Shown: piece after piece, positions 17,831-27,922 of the stretch
How positions within the stretch are numbered: position 1 is the stretch's first letter
Layout of the letters: each line of letters opens with the position of its first letter
Assembly: GCF_002000025.1 (NCBI RefSeq)
Contig: NZ_MUZV01000006.1
Coordinates: 186,001-250,000, forward strand
DNA from: Cognaticolwellia aestuarii
GTDB taxonomy: Bacteria > Pseudomonadota > Gammaproteobacteria > Enterobacterales > Alteromonadaceae
Length of the DNA: 64,000 bases
Direction: 5' to 3'
The notes under the pieces: generated by a model
What the model was told of the DNA's origin: nothing
The model's input: the letters and a program-made list of their open reading frames with translations, nothing else
The model's database searches: none
Translations under genes and position numbers: made by a program

Positions 17831-17838
17831 CTTAACAC

Positions 17839-20800
17839 TTAATTCACTGGGTCGCAGTGTAAACTTAATAACATTAATTCTCGTAGCGCAACCGAAAATT
17901 TAGCAAACTCATGCGTTTGCCCAATTCTAAAGTCAGCTAAAATATGTTGCCAACGTTCAAGTGGTTGAGCACTATCAACAAACCAAGTTTCTAACATCTC
18001 ATCTACGTCGGTAGAACCTTTATTACCACGTAATATCACTGAGGTTAATGAGCGTTGTTGCCAATCAAGCTCTTCTCGGAACGATGCCCTTGCCAATGCT
18101 TGCCAATGGTTAGCAACAGGTTGTGAAGTTATTTGATCTAAGAACCAATGTAAGTCCAACCTTGCCCCTAATTTGAAGTAAAGGTCTGTTGCAAGCTCAG
18201 TTGACACATCTTCAGATTTTTTAATCTCAGCTAAATCCATTACTGAGAATAAAGTACTCAGTAATGAGATTCTTAATGCCACTGCTTTAGGAGCACCCGC
18301 CTTAATCAAGTCATCTTCAACGCGTTTAATTTGCGCTGCTTCATCTTCAACCATATAGCTAGTAATATTGTTTGAAAGCTCAGCAAAAGTTGCATGGTAA
18401 AATTCAATTGACTGTGCAATGTTTAACGACTTATTGCGATGACGCAAGAACCAACGCGTTGCACGACGTACCGTTCTGCGTAATTGAAATAACATTTCTG
18501 TTTGAATTGCAGTCGATATTTTATTATCTAAATCACTGATTTGTTTCCAAATATCTGATAATTCAAATACTGCACTTGCCATTGAATAACAGTTAGCAAT
18601 TTCAAACGTTGTTGCACCCGTTTCTTCTCTCATGCGATTAACAAAATTAAAGCCCATATCATTACCAATGTTATTGGCTAATTTAGTGGCAATAATTTCA
18701 GCTTTTAGCGGATGATCTTGCATTTGTGCGCTGTAGTTATCTTGTAGCTGTTTTGGAAACGCTTCAATTAACAAACTTTGATGAAATTCATTATCAGTAA
18801 TTTCAGGACAAACAAGCTCTTCTTTTAAAACCATTTTACTATAAGCAAGTAACACTGAAAGCTCTGGGCGCGTTAAACCTTTACCCAACGCTAAACGTTC
18901 AGCAATTTCTTCGTCACTTGGAATAAATTCTAATGCTCTGTCTAATTTACCTGAGCGTTCTAATTCAGTAATAAATTGTGCTTGCTCTTTTAATGCACTA
19001 CCACCACGTAATTCTGTGATTGAAAGTGAATGCGTTTGGCGGTAACAATCTTCAATAACAATATCACCCACTTCATCAGTCATATCATAAAGAATTTTAT
19101 TACGTTGCTTAACCGTTAAGTCACCATTTTGTACTAAACCGTTTAGTAAAATTTTAATATTTACTTCGTTATCAGAACAATCTACGCCACCCGCATTATC
19201 TACGAAATCAGCGTTGATTCGACCACCTTTGGCAGCAAATTCAATACGACCTAAATGTGTTAGACCTAAATTACCACCTTCGCCAACGACTTTAGCTTGT
19301 AACTCTACACCATTAATGCGCAGTGAATCATTAGCACGATCACCTACTTCTAGGTGAGACTCTTTAGAGCCTTTAACATAAGTACCTATGCCACCATTCC
19401 ACAATAAATCAACCTTCATCTTCAATAGAGCTTGAATTAGGTCGTTAGGCGCCATCGTTTGTTTTTGCGTGCCGATCATTTTCTTAATTTGCGGCGTCAA
19501 CTTAATTGACTTAGCAGAGCGATTAAATAAGCCACCACCTTCTGACACTAGTGACATGTCAAAATCTTCCCAAGAACAACCTGGCAGATTAAATAAACGT
19601 TCACGCTCAACATAAGTTGATGCGGCATCTGGCGTAGGATCTATAAAGATATGTAAATGGTTAAACGCCGCTTGTAAGCGAATATGTTTTGATAACAACA
19701 TACCGTTACCAAAAACATCGCCCGCCATGTCACCGACACCAACTACAGTAAAGTCGGTCGTTTGGCAATCAATGTCCATTTCACGGAAATGGCGTTTAAC
19801 GGATTCCCAAGCACCTTTAGCAGTAATCCCCATGCCTTTATGGTCATAGCCGACACTACCGCCTGAAGCGAAAGCATCACCTAACCAAAAGTTAAACTCG
19901 TCTGAAATACCATTGGCGATATCAGAGAAAGTTGCTGTGCCTTTATCTGCGGCGACAACTAGGTACGGGTCATCTTCATCATGACGCACAACATTTACTG
20001 GCGGTACAATTTCACCAGCAACAATATTATCCGTAATATCTAATAAGCCACGTATAAAGGTGCGGTAACATTCTTTACCGGCTTCGAAGATTGCATTTCT
20101 ATCGCCATTAGGCAACTGCTTACAAACAAAACCACCTTTAGCACCTACAGGTACAATAACGGTATTTTTCACTTGTTGTGCTTTAACGAGACCTAAGACT
20201 TCGGTACGGAAATCTTCACGGCGATCAGACCAACGTAAACCACCACGAGCAACTTTACCACCACGTAAATGAACACCTTCAACTTGTGGTGAATAAACAA
20301 ATATTTCAAATTTAGGCAACGGTAAAGGTACATCCGTAATTTGCGCTGGTAAAATTTTGAATGAAATATAAGACTTCTCGCCGGTTTCAGGATGCGGTTG
20401 GAAGTAGTTTGTACGAATAGTTGCGTTGATCATCTCAACAAAGCGACGAATAATACGATCGTCATCCAAGTTGGCAACACTATCAAGTGAAGATTCAATA
20501 CTGGTAAGTACTTTCTCTATTGCTTTTTCATTTAACTTTTTCCCAGGCGAGAAGCGTAAGTTAAATAACTTAATTAATAATTTTGCAATACTAGGGTATC
20601 GTGCAAACGTATCTTCAATGTAGTTTTGGCTAAAAGTACCACCAATTTGGCGTTCATACTTAGCATAAGCACGTACTATTGATACTTCACGACCACCAAG
20701 CTCTGCACCTAAAATTAAACGGTTGAAGCCATCATCCTCTAACTGTCCTGACCATACTTTTGCAAAAGCATCTTGAAATAAGCTTTGAACAATCTCTAAG

Positions 20801-22683
20801 TTAAACTTACCTTTACCAGTTAGTAACATCGAGAAGTCTAAAATCCAATATACTTCACCATTTTCAGTTTTAACCGCGTAAGGACTTTCACCAATAACAC
20901 GTAAACCGAAGTTTTCCAACATAGGCAAAACGTCTGATAAATGTAATGGCTCACCTGAGTGAAATAGCTTTAATTTTACAAAGCGGCTATCAGCATCTTC
21001 TTCTTGTGGCTGATAAAACAACATTTCTAATTGATTATCTGCAGATAAAGCTTCAAATTTTTCAATATCTACAATGGCAGTACCTGGCAGTACTTCATCT
21101 TTGTAAGCTTGTGGAAAGCTAGCGTATTTACGGCTTAATGCCTTGCCTTTCGCTTCACCTTTATGCGAATTTAAGGCGTCAGCCAGATTATCATCCCAAC
21201 TGCGCGCTGCATGATTTAAGTTTTTTTCTATTTCTTTCACATTAATGTCTGCTTTTGTCGAGTTAACTCTAACGATATAGTGGGTACGTGCTTGTGCTGA
21301 TTCTGAAAAGTAAGTAGTAAACTCTACTTCTTCTTCACTACCTAACGCTTCTTGTAATAACTTTTGAGTGTTAATACGTAATGCTGTGTTGTAGCGCTCA
21401 CGTGGCACATAAACCATACAAGAGTAAAAGCGATCAAAAGCATCTCTGCGCATAAACAAGCCAGAATAATCTCGTTCTTGCATTTGAAAAATACCCATAA
21501 CATTTTTCAAAAGTTCTGCCGGTGAACTTTGTAAAATTTCATCTCTTGGGTAAGTTTCAAGAATATTGATTAGCGCTTTATAAGCGTGTGTGCCTTTCGC
21601 AAATCCTGAGTCGTTACAAACACCAACAACTTTGGATTTTATTAATGGTAAATCTAGCGCACTATTGGTGTAATAAGCCGAACCAAACAAACCAACAAAA
21701 CGTTCTTCACCAATTACATTACCTTTATCATCAAAACGCTTAACACCGATATAATCAAGATGTGCAGGACGATGAACACGTGATTTAGCGTTAGTTTTTG
21801 TCAGTATAAGTAAATTACTACCTAGCGCAATTTTGCGCGCTGACTCACTTAAACTAGAAATAAGACGTTCTTTGCTACCGTCGTACTGATTCATTAAGCC
21901 TAAACTCGATTCAACATCAGTTGACAAGGCCATATCGCCTTCCAAAGTTTTGATATGGTATGAGCGATAGCCCAGTAAAGTAAAATTATCTGCTAACATC
22001 CATTCCAAGAAGCTTATGCTGTCTTCATGCTCTTCTTTTGAACAAGGTAGTGATTTCGCTTGCTTAACTTCTTTAATAACACTGCGTAGGCGTGCTTGCA
22101 TTGGTTGCCAGTCATTAACTGTCACGGCAATATCACTGACCACTGAATGCAGCTCTTTGGTAATATTCGTGAGTACATTCGCGTCATTTTGGCGGTCAAT
22201 TTCAATGAAGAAAACTGTTTCAACTGAAGTTGATTTGAATGATTGATCAGCCGCAGCAGATAGCTGCTTGATATTTTTACTACGATCACGAATAATTTTT
22301 ATTGGAGAATTCAGCATTAAGTGTGGCGTAAGATTTAGTCGACTTAACGCAATGCGCACAGAATCAACTAAAAATGGCATGTCTCTTACTATTATTTCAA
22401 TAATAGTATGGCTTGATTTCCAACCATTTTTAGATACCTGTGGATTAAATACTTTGATCACAGGTTTATCATCTTGATGATCGTTTAATGTGTTCCAAAG
22501 ACTTAGTGTGGCACCGTACATGTCACTGTCATTTCTATGATCTAAATCTAAGGTTGAAATATTCTTATAAAGCAGCTCGGCAAATTGTTTCACAAGAGGA
22601 GCTGTTGCCGCAGGAACTTTTTGTTGTATTAACTGTGCTACGTTCGAAAGTATCACAGAGGGTAAACCGTCTACTAACGCCAT
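17839..22683 (-). CDS. gdhB: NAD-specific glutamate dehydrogenase, large (180-kDa) type
   Basis: This 1614-residue protein belongs to the giant NAD-dependent glutamate dehydrogenases (bacterial NAD-GDH, L_180 class). They deaminate glutamate to 2-oxoglutarate and feed amino-acid carbon into the TCA cycle. The N-terminal half holds ACT-like regulatory regions. The catalytic core lies at about 700-1230 and includes GGKVARGGLRWSDRREDFRTEVLGLVKAQ, cited here only in part as the Lys-bearing GGLRWSDR, then VPVGAKGGF, GGSVGYDHK and the Rossmann segment VVGVGDMAGDVFGNGML. The C-terminal 400 residues are helical. Usual family length is about 1600. It has its own terminator and a 270-bp upstream region, so it is probably transcribed alone. 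Confidence 0.95.
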   Translation of the reverse strand: MALVDGLPSVILSNVAQLIQQKVPAATAPLVKQFAELLYKNISTLDLDHRNDSDMYGATLSLWNTLNDHQDDKPVIKVFNPQVSKNGWKSSHTIIEIIVRDMPFLVDSVRIALSRLNLTPHLMLNSPIKIIRDRSKNIKQLSAAADQSFKSTSVETVFFIEIDRQNDANVLTNITKELHSVVSDIAVTVNDWQPMQARLRSVIKEVKQAKSLPCSKEEHEDSISFLEWMLADNFTLLGYRSYHIKTLEGDMALSTDVESSLGLMNQYDGSKERLISSLSESARKIALGSNLLILTKTNAKSRVHRPAHLDYIGVKRFDDKGNVIGEERFVGLFGSAYYTNSALDLPLIKSKVVGVCNDSGFAKGTHAYKALINILETYPRDEILQSSPAELLKNVMGIFQMQERDYSGLFMRRDAFDRFYSCMVYVPRERYNTALRINTQKLLQEALGSEEEVEFTTYFSESAQARTHYIVRVNSTKADINVKEIEKNLNHAARSWDDNLADALNSHKGEAKGKALSRKYASFPQAYKDEVLPGTAIVDIEKFEALSADNQLEMLFYQPQEEDADSRFVKLKLFHSGEPLHLSDVLPMLENFGLRVIGESPYAVKTENGEVYWILDFSMLLTGKGKFNLEIVQSLFQDAFAKVWSGQLEDDGFNRLILGAELGGREVSIVRAYAKYERQIGGTFSQNYIEDTFARYPSIAKLLIKLFNLRFSPGKKLNEKAIEKVLTSIESSLDSVANLDDDRIIRRFVEMINATIRTNYFQPHPETGEKSYISFKILPAQITDVPLPLPKFEIFVYSPQVEGVHLRGGKVARGGLRWSDRREDFRTEVLGLVKAQQVKNTVIVPVGAKGGFVCKQLPNGDRNAIFEAGKECYRTFIRGLLDITDNIVAGEIVPPVNVVRHDEDDPYLVVAADKGTATFSDIANGISDEFNFWLGDAFASGGSVGYDHKGMGITAKGAWESVKRHFREMDIDCQTTDFTVVGVGDMAGDVFGNGMLLSKHIRLQAAFNHLHIFIDPTPDAASTYVERERLFNLPGCSWEDFDMSLVSEGGGLFNRSAKSIKLTPQIKKMIGTQKQTMAPNDLIQALLKMKVDLLWNGGIGTYVKGSKESHLEVGDRANDSLRINGVELQAKVVGEGGNLGLTHLGRIEFAAKGGRINADFVDNAGGVDCSDNEVNIKILLNGLVQNGDLTVKQRNKILYDMTDEVGDIVIEDCYRQTHSLSITELRGGSALKEQAQFITELERSGKLDRALEFIPSDEEIAERLALGKGLTRPELSVLLAYSKMVLKEELVCPEITDNEFHQSLLIEAFPKQLQDNYSAQMQDHPLKAEIIATKLANNIGNDMGFNFVNRMREETGATTFEIANCYSMASAVFELSDIWKQISDLDNKISTAIQTEMLFQLRRTVRRATRWFLRHRNKSLNIAQSIEFYHATFAELSNNITSYMVEDEAAQIKRVEDDLIKAGAPKAVALRISLLSTLFSVMDLAEIKKSEDVSTELATDLYFKLGARLDLHWFLDQITSQPVANHWQALARASFREELDWQQRSLTSVILRGNKGSTDVDEMLETWFVDSAQPLERWQHILADFRIGQTHEFAKFSVALRELMLLSLHCDPVN

Positions 22684-22890
22684 GCCTTTTTCCTTTTTGG
22701 ATAAAACGCTTGAAATGATTATTATCTTTTTTAGTCTTTTGCTTCTTTTTGTTAAGAATAGACTATGGGGGCGATCATATTAACTATCTTAAGGGATTGC
22801 GAGCACTATTTTAGATATATTACTTTAAAAATTGTGCATTTATGTAACTTACGAGAGGACATTTTTTATTTATTCATTAGTTATAAATAG

Positions 22891-22913
22891 AAAATGACCT
22901 TTCGGTCATTTTC
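22891..22913. terminator. Bidirectional terminator downstream of the RND gene
   Basis: Stem AAAATGACC with GGTCATTTT around a short TTTC loop, with T-rich sequence on both strands. It lies 42-64 bp after the MMPL/RND stop codon on the minus strand and is the likely end of the DUF1302-DUF1329-YCF48-RND operon. Confidence 0.75.
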
Positions 22914-22954
22914 TTGTTTATTTATGCACTATTATTTTTTGATTTAATTAGCAT

Positions 22955-25273
22955 TTATTTTCGTTGCGGCCATAAAAATGCTGCTATTGCTGGTAGTACC
23001 AGTATAGCGGCAATCATATTAACTAAAAACATAAAGGTTAATAATATGCCCATATCGACTTGGAATTTTAAATCAGAGAAAAACCAAGTAGAAACACCAA
23101 TAGCTAAAGTGACACCTGTAATTAATACTGCACTTCCGCGTTCTTTCAAGGCATCAAAATAAGCCCTTTGCACTGTCGCACCGTTTCGAAGCTTAACACT
23201 CATGGTTGATAAAATATAAATACCATAATCAACACCAATGCCAACACCCAAAGCAATAACAGGTAAGGTAGAAACCGTTAAGCCAATGTTAAGTTCAGTC
23301 ATTAGCCACTGCGCTAATGTTGAGACGACATAAAGTGGCACAACAACAGCTATGGTCGCTCTTAAGCTTCTAAAACTTAATAAACATAAGATGATAACTG
23401 CGCCATAGACGTATAGCATCATAGGTATTTGAGCCGCTTCTACTGCTTCATTGGTTGCAGCCATAACACCGACAGGCCCAGATGCAAGTTTAAACGCTAT
23501 ATCATCAGTAGCTAATTCACTTGCAACTAATTTTGCTTCATCAACAACGCGATTAATGGTTTCTGCTTTATGATCTTCTAAAAACAAAATCACAGGCATA
23601 ACGCTACAATCACTGTTCAGTAAACCACTCGATGACGGCACACGGGCAATTGATTGAACTAGAGTTTGTTGATTGCGTGATAGTGAACGCCATTTAGGAT
23701 TACCTTCGTTATAACCTGAGTTAACAATTTTAGCGATAGAGGCTAAACTAACAGCAGACTGCACACCTGCAACATTCTCCATGCGCCATTGGAATCTATC
23801 AATCACATCCATATGTTCATAATAGGTACAAGCATCTGCCGTGGTTTCTACAATTACAGACATATAATCAACACTAATAGCATACTTATCGGTGATTAAA
23901 AATGTATCTTGGTTATAGCGTGATGCTTCATGTAATGAAGGTGCACCTGCATGTAACTCACCTATTTTCATATTTTGGGCATTTTGGTAACCAATAATAT
24001 AAAGCACTGCGGTAATAGCCAAAATAAAAATAGCTACTTTACGTGTAGCAAAAGCTGACATAAAGTGCCACACACCATCTGATGAAGATGTTTTTTTGTC
24101 GTTGTTTTGAGCTTTATTTCTAGGCACATGAATATAGGAAACTAACAATGGCAATAGCACTAAGTTAGTTAAGATGATCATGGCAACACCCAATGAAGCT
24201 GTAATAGCAAGTTCACGGATAATACCAATATCTATTGACAACAACGTCATGAAACCAACAGTATCTGAAAGAAGCGCTATGCCGCCTGGTACTAACAACA
24301 CACGGAAACTTAATTGAGCAGCTTGTTTACTGGTTTTACCGTTATTGACCATTTTAGAGACAGAGTTAATCATCTGCACACCATGACTGACACCAATAGC
24401 AAAGACTAAAAATGGTACCAATATTGACATCGGATCTAAACCAAAACCGAGCGTAGATAACATGCCTAATTGCCAAACAACCGCAATGAGAGAACAAGAG
24501 ATAGGAAGGATTGTTAAGGCAAGTGAACGGCAAAACCAAAATACCATTAATGTTGTAATAGCGATGGCGATTGCAAAGAAAGTAACAACCCCTTTTGCCC
24601 CTTTAGCAACATCACCAACCATTTTAGTAAAACCGATAATGTGCACTGAGATATTGTTATGCTCAAACTCACCGCGAATTTCATTCTCTAATTGTTCAGC
24701 AAGAACAATACTGTCGAGTTTTTCACCGGTATTTGGGTCAATTTCCATCAACGAAGTTTTTACCATTGAACAGCTATAATCGTCAGCGACGATACTGCCT
24801 ACAATACCCGCTTTTTCGATATTGCCTTTAACAATAGCTAAACCCGCCTCATTGGGTTGAAAGTTTGCAGGAATAACGGGGCCACCGGCAAAGCCATCTT
24901 CGACTATTTCAACAAAGCGTGTGCTAGGTGAAAATAGTGATTTAACTTGAATTCGATCAACTCCAGGGATAAAAAACAACTTATCATGTACGCCTTTTAG
25001 CGCAGTAAAAAATTCAGGATTAAAAATGTCGCCACTACTGTCACACACTGAAATTAATACATTATTGGCACCACCAAAGTTTTCTTGATGTTTAAGATAC
25101 GTTTTCATGTAACTGTGATTTAACGGAATATGCTTAGTAAAGGCGGCATCGAGTTTAATTTGTGTTGCTTGAAACAACAAAAAAATACTCGTCAGGATAA
25201 AAAACACCAATACAGCTAAGCGACGGCGGAATAGTGTTGCTTCTACAACATTGATAATAAAATTAAATTTCAT
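22955..25273 (-). CDS. MMPL/RND superfamily transporter
   Basis: The 772-residue inner-membrane protein has the RND/MMPL layout. It has an N-terminal helix (about 18-36), a first periplasmic loop of about 190 residues, five helices (about 220-385), a sixth near 412-432, a second large periplasmic loop, and a last five-helix bundle (about 625-765). The signature ALGVGIGVDYGIYIL in the second bundle and LVFAIGVSHGVQMI in the first carry the acidic/His residues usual for proton coupling. It lacks the length of AcrB-type drug pumps and resembles HpnN/MmpL-type lipid exporters. It starts 5 bp after the YCF48 gene, so the two are translationally close. The substrate is probably a lipid, by inference from family and context. 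Confidence 0.88.
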   Translation of the reverse strand: MKFNFIINVVEATLFRRRLAVLVFFILTSIFLLFQATQIKLDAAFTKHIPLNHSYMKTYLKHQENFGGANNVLISVCDSSGDIFNPEFFTALKGVHDKLFFIPGVDRIQVKSLFSPSTRFVEIVEDGFAGGPVIPANFQPNEAGLAIVKGNIEKAGIVGSIVADDYSCSMVKTSLMEIDPNTGEKLDSIVLAEQLENEIRGEFEHNNISVHIIGFTKMVGDVAKGAKGVVTFFAIAIAITTLMVFWFCRSLALTILPISCSLIAVVWQLGMLSTLGFGLDPMSILVPFLVFAIGVSHGVQMINSVSKMVNNGKTSKQAAQLSFRVLLVPGGIALLSDTVGFMTLLSIDIGIIRELAITASLGVAMIILTNLVLLPLLVSYIHVPRNKAQNNDKKTSSSDGVWHFMSAFATRKVAIFILAITAVLYIIGYQNAQNMKIGELHAGAPSLHEASRYNQDTFLITDKYAISVDYMSVIVETTADACTYYEHMDVIDRFQWRMENVAGVQSAVSLASIAKIVNSGYNEGNPKWRSLSRNQQTLVQSIARVPSSSGLLNSDCSVMPVILFLEDHKAETINRVVDEAKLVASELATDDIAFKLASGPVGVMAATNEAVEAAQIPMMLYVYGAVIILCLLSFRSLRATIAVVVPLYVVSTLAQWLMTELNIGLTVSTLPVIALGVGIGVDYGIYILSTMSVKLRNGATVQRAYFDALKERGSAVLITGVTLAIGVSTWFFSDLKFQVDMGILLTFMFLVNMIAAILVLPAIAAFLWPQRK

Positions 25274-25278
25274 GACAG

Positions 25279-26280
25279 TTACTTCGTTATGTTAATAGTT
25301 TTGATGCCAACATCAGAGACAGCGATTATTTTATTTTTATACCAAACCCCTGCAATGAGTGCTTTACCATCCTTTTGTAGATGTTTAGTAAAACTTACAC
25401 CATCATCTCGGCTTTCTAATAACACGCCATTATTACCTAAGATAAAAACACGTTGATCATCACTTAGCACAATACTGCTTAACAAAGCAGTAACATGGCT
25501 ATCACTTGCTTGCCATGATGAGCCATTCTCTAAACTACGAAATACATGGCCACGTAAACCAATAACAACTAAATTGTCTGCTTGTGTTCGCTTGATATCA
25601 TAAAATGAGCCTGGATATATCTCATCAAGTCTTTGCCAACTGACACCCAAATCATTACTTTTTGCAATTAAGCCTAATTCTCCGGCTAGGTATAAAGTTC
25701 CTTCATCAGCAACTACACGGTTAAAGTGAGGTAAAATACTACTTTGCTCGTCCAGATAAGCGACTTCATCTTCTCGCTTTAACTCGGCTAAGTATGCTTG
25801 GTCTTCGGGATAAAGAAATTCGTTATGATATTCAATACTCCAATGTTGCCCACCGTCATTAGTACGGTAAAATAAGCCGTAAGCTCCAACGGCTACACCG
25901 GTATTTTTATCAAAAAATAACACGTCTAATAATGGTTTTTCCATTTCAGGTAAGTGTTGTTGTATTTGCCAAGACACTCCCCCATCACTTGATGATAAAA
26001 TAGTTGCATCATGACCTACTGCCCAACCATGCATTTCATCAATGAAATAAACCGCGGTTAATGTTACTTGTACCGGTACTTGTGCTTGTTGCCAATCAGC
26101 ACCATCACTTGAAAGAAGAATATGACCGCGCTCACCAACGGCAACGAGCTTTGATTGATTAACTTCAATAATATCGAGTAAAAGTGATTTACTCGCTAGT
26201 GGAGCAAGTCTCGCGTCTAGCGGTTGCGCGTTGATAATAGGGATAGTAAGAAAACTGAGTAAAATAACGAGAAGACGCAT
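25279..26280 (-). CDS. Exported YCF48/BNR-repeat beta-propeller protein
   Basis: A signal peptide (about residues 1-18, ending INA) is followed by repeated beta-propeller blades. The repeating motif is hGxxGxhhxSxDGGxxW, for example WAVGHDATILSSSDGGVSW, VGAYGLFYRTNDGGQHW and LIAKSNDLGVSW. YCF48-like propellers act as assembly factors (photosystem II HCF136 is the model). In this operon type the propeller sits with an RND pump and a DUF1302/DUF1329 pair, so a periplasmic scaffold or assembly role is likely. Length 333. No catalytic residues can be assigned. Confidence 0.85.
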   Translation of the reverse strand: MRLLVILLSFLTIPIINAQPLDARLAPLASKSLLLDIIEVNQSKLVAVGERGHILLSSDGADWQQAQVPVQVTLTAVYFIDEMHGWAVGHDATILSSSDGGVSWQIQQHLPEMEKPLLDVLFFDKNTGVAVGAYGLFYRTNDGGQHWSIEYHNEFLYPEDQAYLAELKREDEVAYLDEQSSILPHFNRVVADEGTLYLAGELGLIAKSNDLGVSWQRLDEIYPGSFYDIKRTQADNLVVIGLRGHVFRSLENGSSWQASDSHVTALLSSIVLSDDQRVFILGNNGVLLESRDDGVSFTKHLQKDGKALIAGVWYKNKIIAVSDVGIKTINITK

Positions 26281-26469
26281 AATTACTATATTAACTCCAT
26301 TTATTTAAACAATAGAGGCTGAAACCTCATATTAGATAACGATGTTGAAGAGAGCTTGAGCATGAAATGCACATCGATACCATACTACCCTCCACTTTGA
26401 GCTTAGCTAAAAAGCAGAGGAATTAACATAAATACAGTGGCTAAAAATAACCGTTCAAAACTTTGAAAC

Positions 26470-26498
26470 AAAAACGGCTAGCATCGGCCAGCCGTTTT
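26470..26498 (-). terminator. Hairpin after the DUF1329 gene
   Basis: A stem of about 12 bp with one mismatch (AAAACGGCTRGC type) and a 4-nt loop lies 14-42 bp after the DUF1329 stop, followed by TTTTTGTTT on the minus strand. Since YCF48 and RND follow 230 bp further, it may only partly terminate and so lower expression of the distal genes. Confidence 0.7.
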
Positions 26499-26512
26499 AT
26501 CAAAGAATTTGT

Positions 26513-27901
26513 TTATCTTCGACCTTCTCGACGAAGTGCTGACGAAGTAAAGTCAACATCCTTCAATTCGGCAGAAAAATCATACATGTTGGCTTCATTA
26601 TCTAAGCCCATTGCAATGTAGCGACGAGATTGTAAATCATGAAACACTTCAAGTGTTGACCATTGTGTCGGTACTTCATAATAGTTAATACCATGAGCAA
26701 CACCAACACGATACAACTCATCACGGTTGTCATATATATCAGTCACCGCTACTTGCCAGCTATCTTCATCGATATAGAAAACACGTTTTTTATAAGTATG
26801 GCGAGTATCAGACTTTAAGTTAGCTTCAACGACCCATACACGATGCTTTTCATAACGTACCAGTTCAGGGTTAATATGACCGGGTTGTAAAATTTGGTCA
26901 TACTTTAAATTATCACTATGTAAACGGTAATCGTTATAAGGGATCAGTAATTCTTGTTTCCCTTTCAGCGTCCAGTTATAGCGATTAGGTGCGCCATTAA
27001 ACATATCAAAATCATCAGTCGTTCTTAAACCGTCTGACGCTGTACCAGGTGCATCATAAGCAACATTTGGCGCACGACGAACACGTCGTTGGCCGGTGTT
27101 ATAAGTCCAAGCTTGGCGTGGTGTTTTTATTTGGTCCATAGTTTCATGAACTAATAAAGCAGTTCCCGCTAGGCGCGCTGGCTCAGTCACTTTTTGTTTA
27201 AACTTAAATAAAATGTTGGTCTGCTGAAGTTCTTCTGCTTTAACACCTTTCACACCGTATGGGATCAATAACTGATCATCAAAACCCATATAGGTATAGT
27301 CACCTGATGCGGTTGGTGCCGCTTGGCCACCTTCACGAATGATTTTTTCACCACGATAACGTAATATATGATTCCAAATAGCTTCTAAACCATCTTTAGG
27401 TACTGGAAATGGAATACCAATCGCAGCTTGTACAATACCATTACCACCTTCAACAAGTTCTGCTTTGGTTGCATTGTCAAATGTTGCCTGATAAACATGC
27501 TCAGGGTATGACGCAGAACGACGTGATTGGTAAACGCTCATTTTATAAGTGTCAGGATAAGTTTCAAATAACTTGACTTGACCTGGTGTTAGCAAGTCTT
27601 TGTATTGCGCAAGATTTTTGCTAGTAATTGTATAAAGTGCTTTGTCTTCAGCAAAGGGATCAATGTGATGATCGCCAACTTTATATCCCGCTGGTGCAGA
27701 AGTAATACCACCCGTCCATTCGGGAATAGAGCCATCGGCATTGGCTGCACGAACAGCACCAAAAGGCGTTAATTCTTTTTGTAATTTAGCCGCTTCTTGC
27801 TCACTAATTTTAGCACTTGCCGTTGTTGAAGCTAGCGCTACCGTCACCGCTATTGATACTAGCGTTGATTTTTTAAATGTATTTTTTAAAATATTTCTCA
27901 T
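26513..27901 (-). CDS. Exported DUF1329 protein
   Basis: A signal peptide (about residues 1-30, VALASTTASAK) is followed by the DUF1329 domain, which is related to the LolA/LolB-like lipid-carrier fold. Typical family segments are visible: LTPFGAVRAANADGSIPEWTGG near the N terminus, GQRRVRRAPNVAYDAPGTASDG in the middle (quoted in part as GQRRVRRAP), and RHTYKKRVFYIDEDSW. DUF1329 proteins nearly always pair with a DUF1302 outer-membrane protein, as here (gap about 20 bp). The ATG at 27901 has AGGA eight bases upstream and is preferred over the frame start at 27916. Likely periplasmic carrier or outer-membrane lipoprotein-like partner; the cargo is unknown. Confidence 0.85.
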   Translation of the reverse strand: MRNILKNTFKKSTLVSIAVTVALASTTASAKISEQEAAKLQKELTPFGAVRAANADGSIPEWTGGITSAPAGYKVGDHHIDPFAEDKALYTITSKNLAQYKDLLTPGQVKLFETYPDTYKMSVYQSRRSASYPEHVYQATFDNATKAELVEGGNGIVQAAIGIPFPVPKDGLEAIWNHILRYRGEKIIREGGQAAPTASGDYTYMGFDDQLLIPYGVKGVKAEELQQTNILFKFKQKVTEPARLAGTALLVHETMDQIKTPRQAWTYNTGQRRVRRAPNVAYDAPGTASDGLRTTDDFDMFNGAPNRYNWTLKGKQELLIPYNDYRLHSDNLKYDQILQPGHINPELVRYEKHRVWVVEANLKSDTRHTYKKRVFYIDEDSWQVAVTDIYDNRDELYRVGVAHGINYYEVPTQWSTLEVFHDLQSRRYIAMGLDNEANMYDFSAELKDVDFTSSALRREGRR

Positions 27902-27922
27902 TAAAATAGTCCTCATACGGTC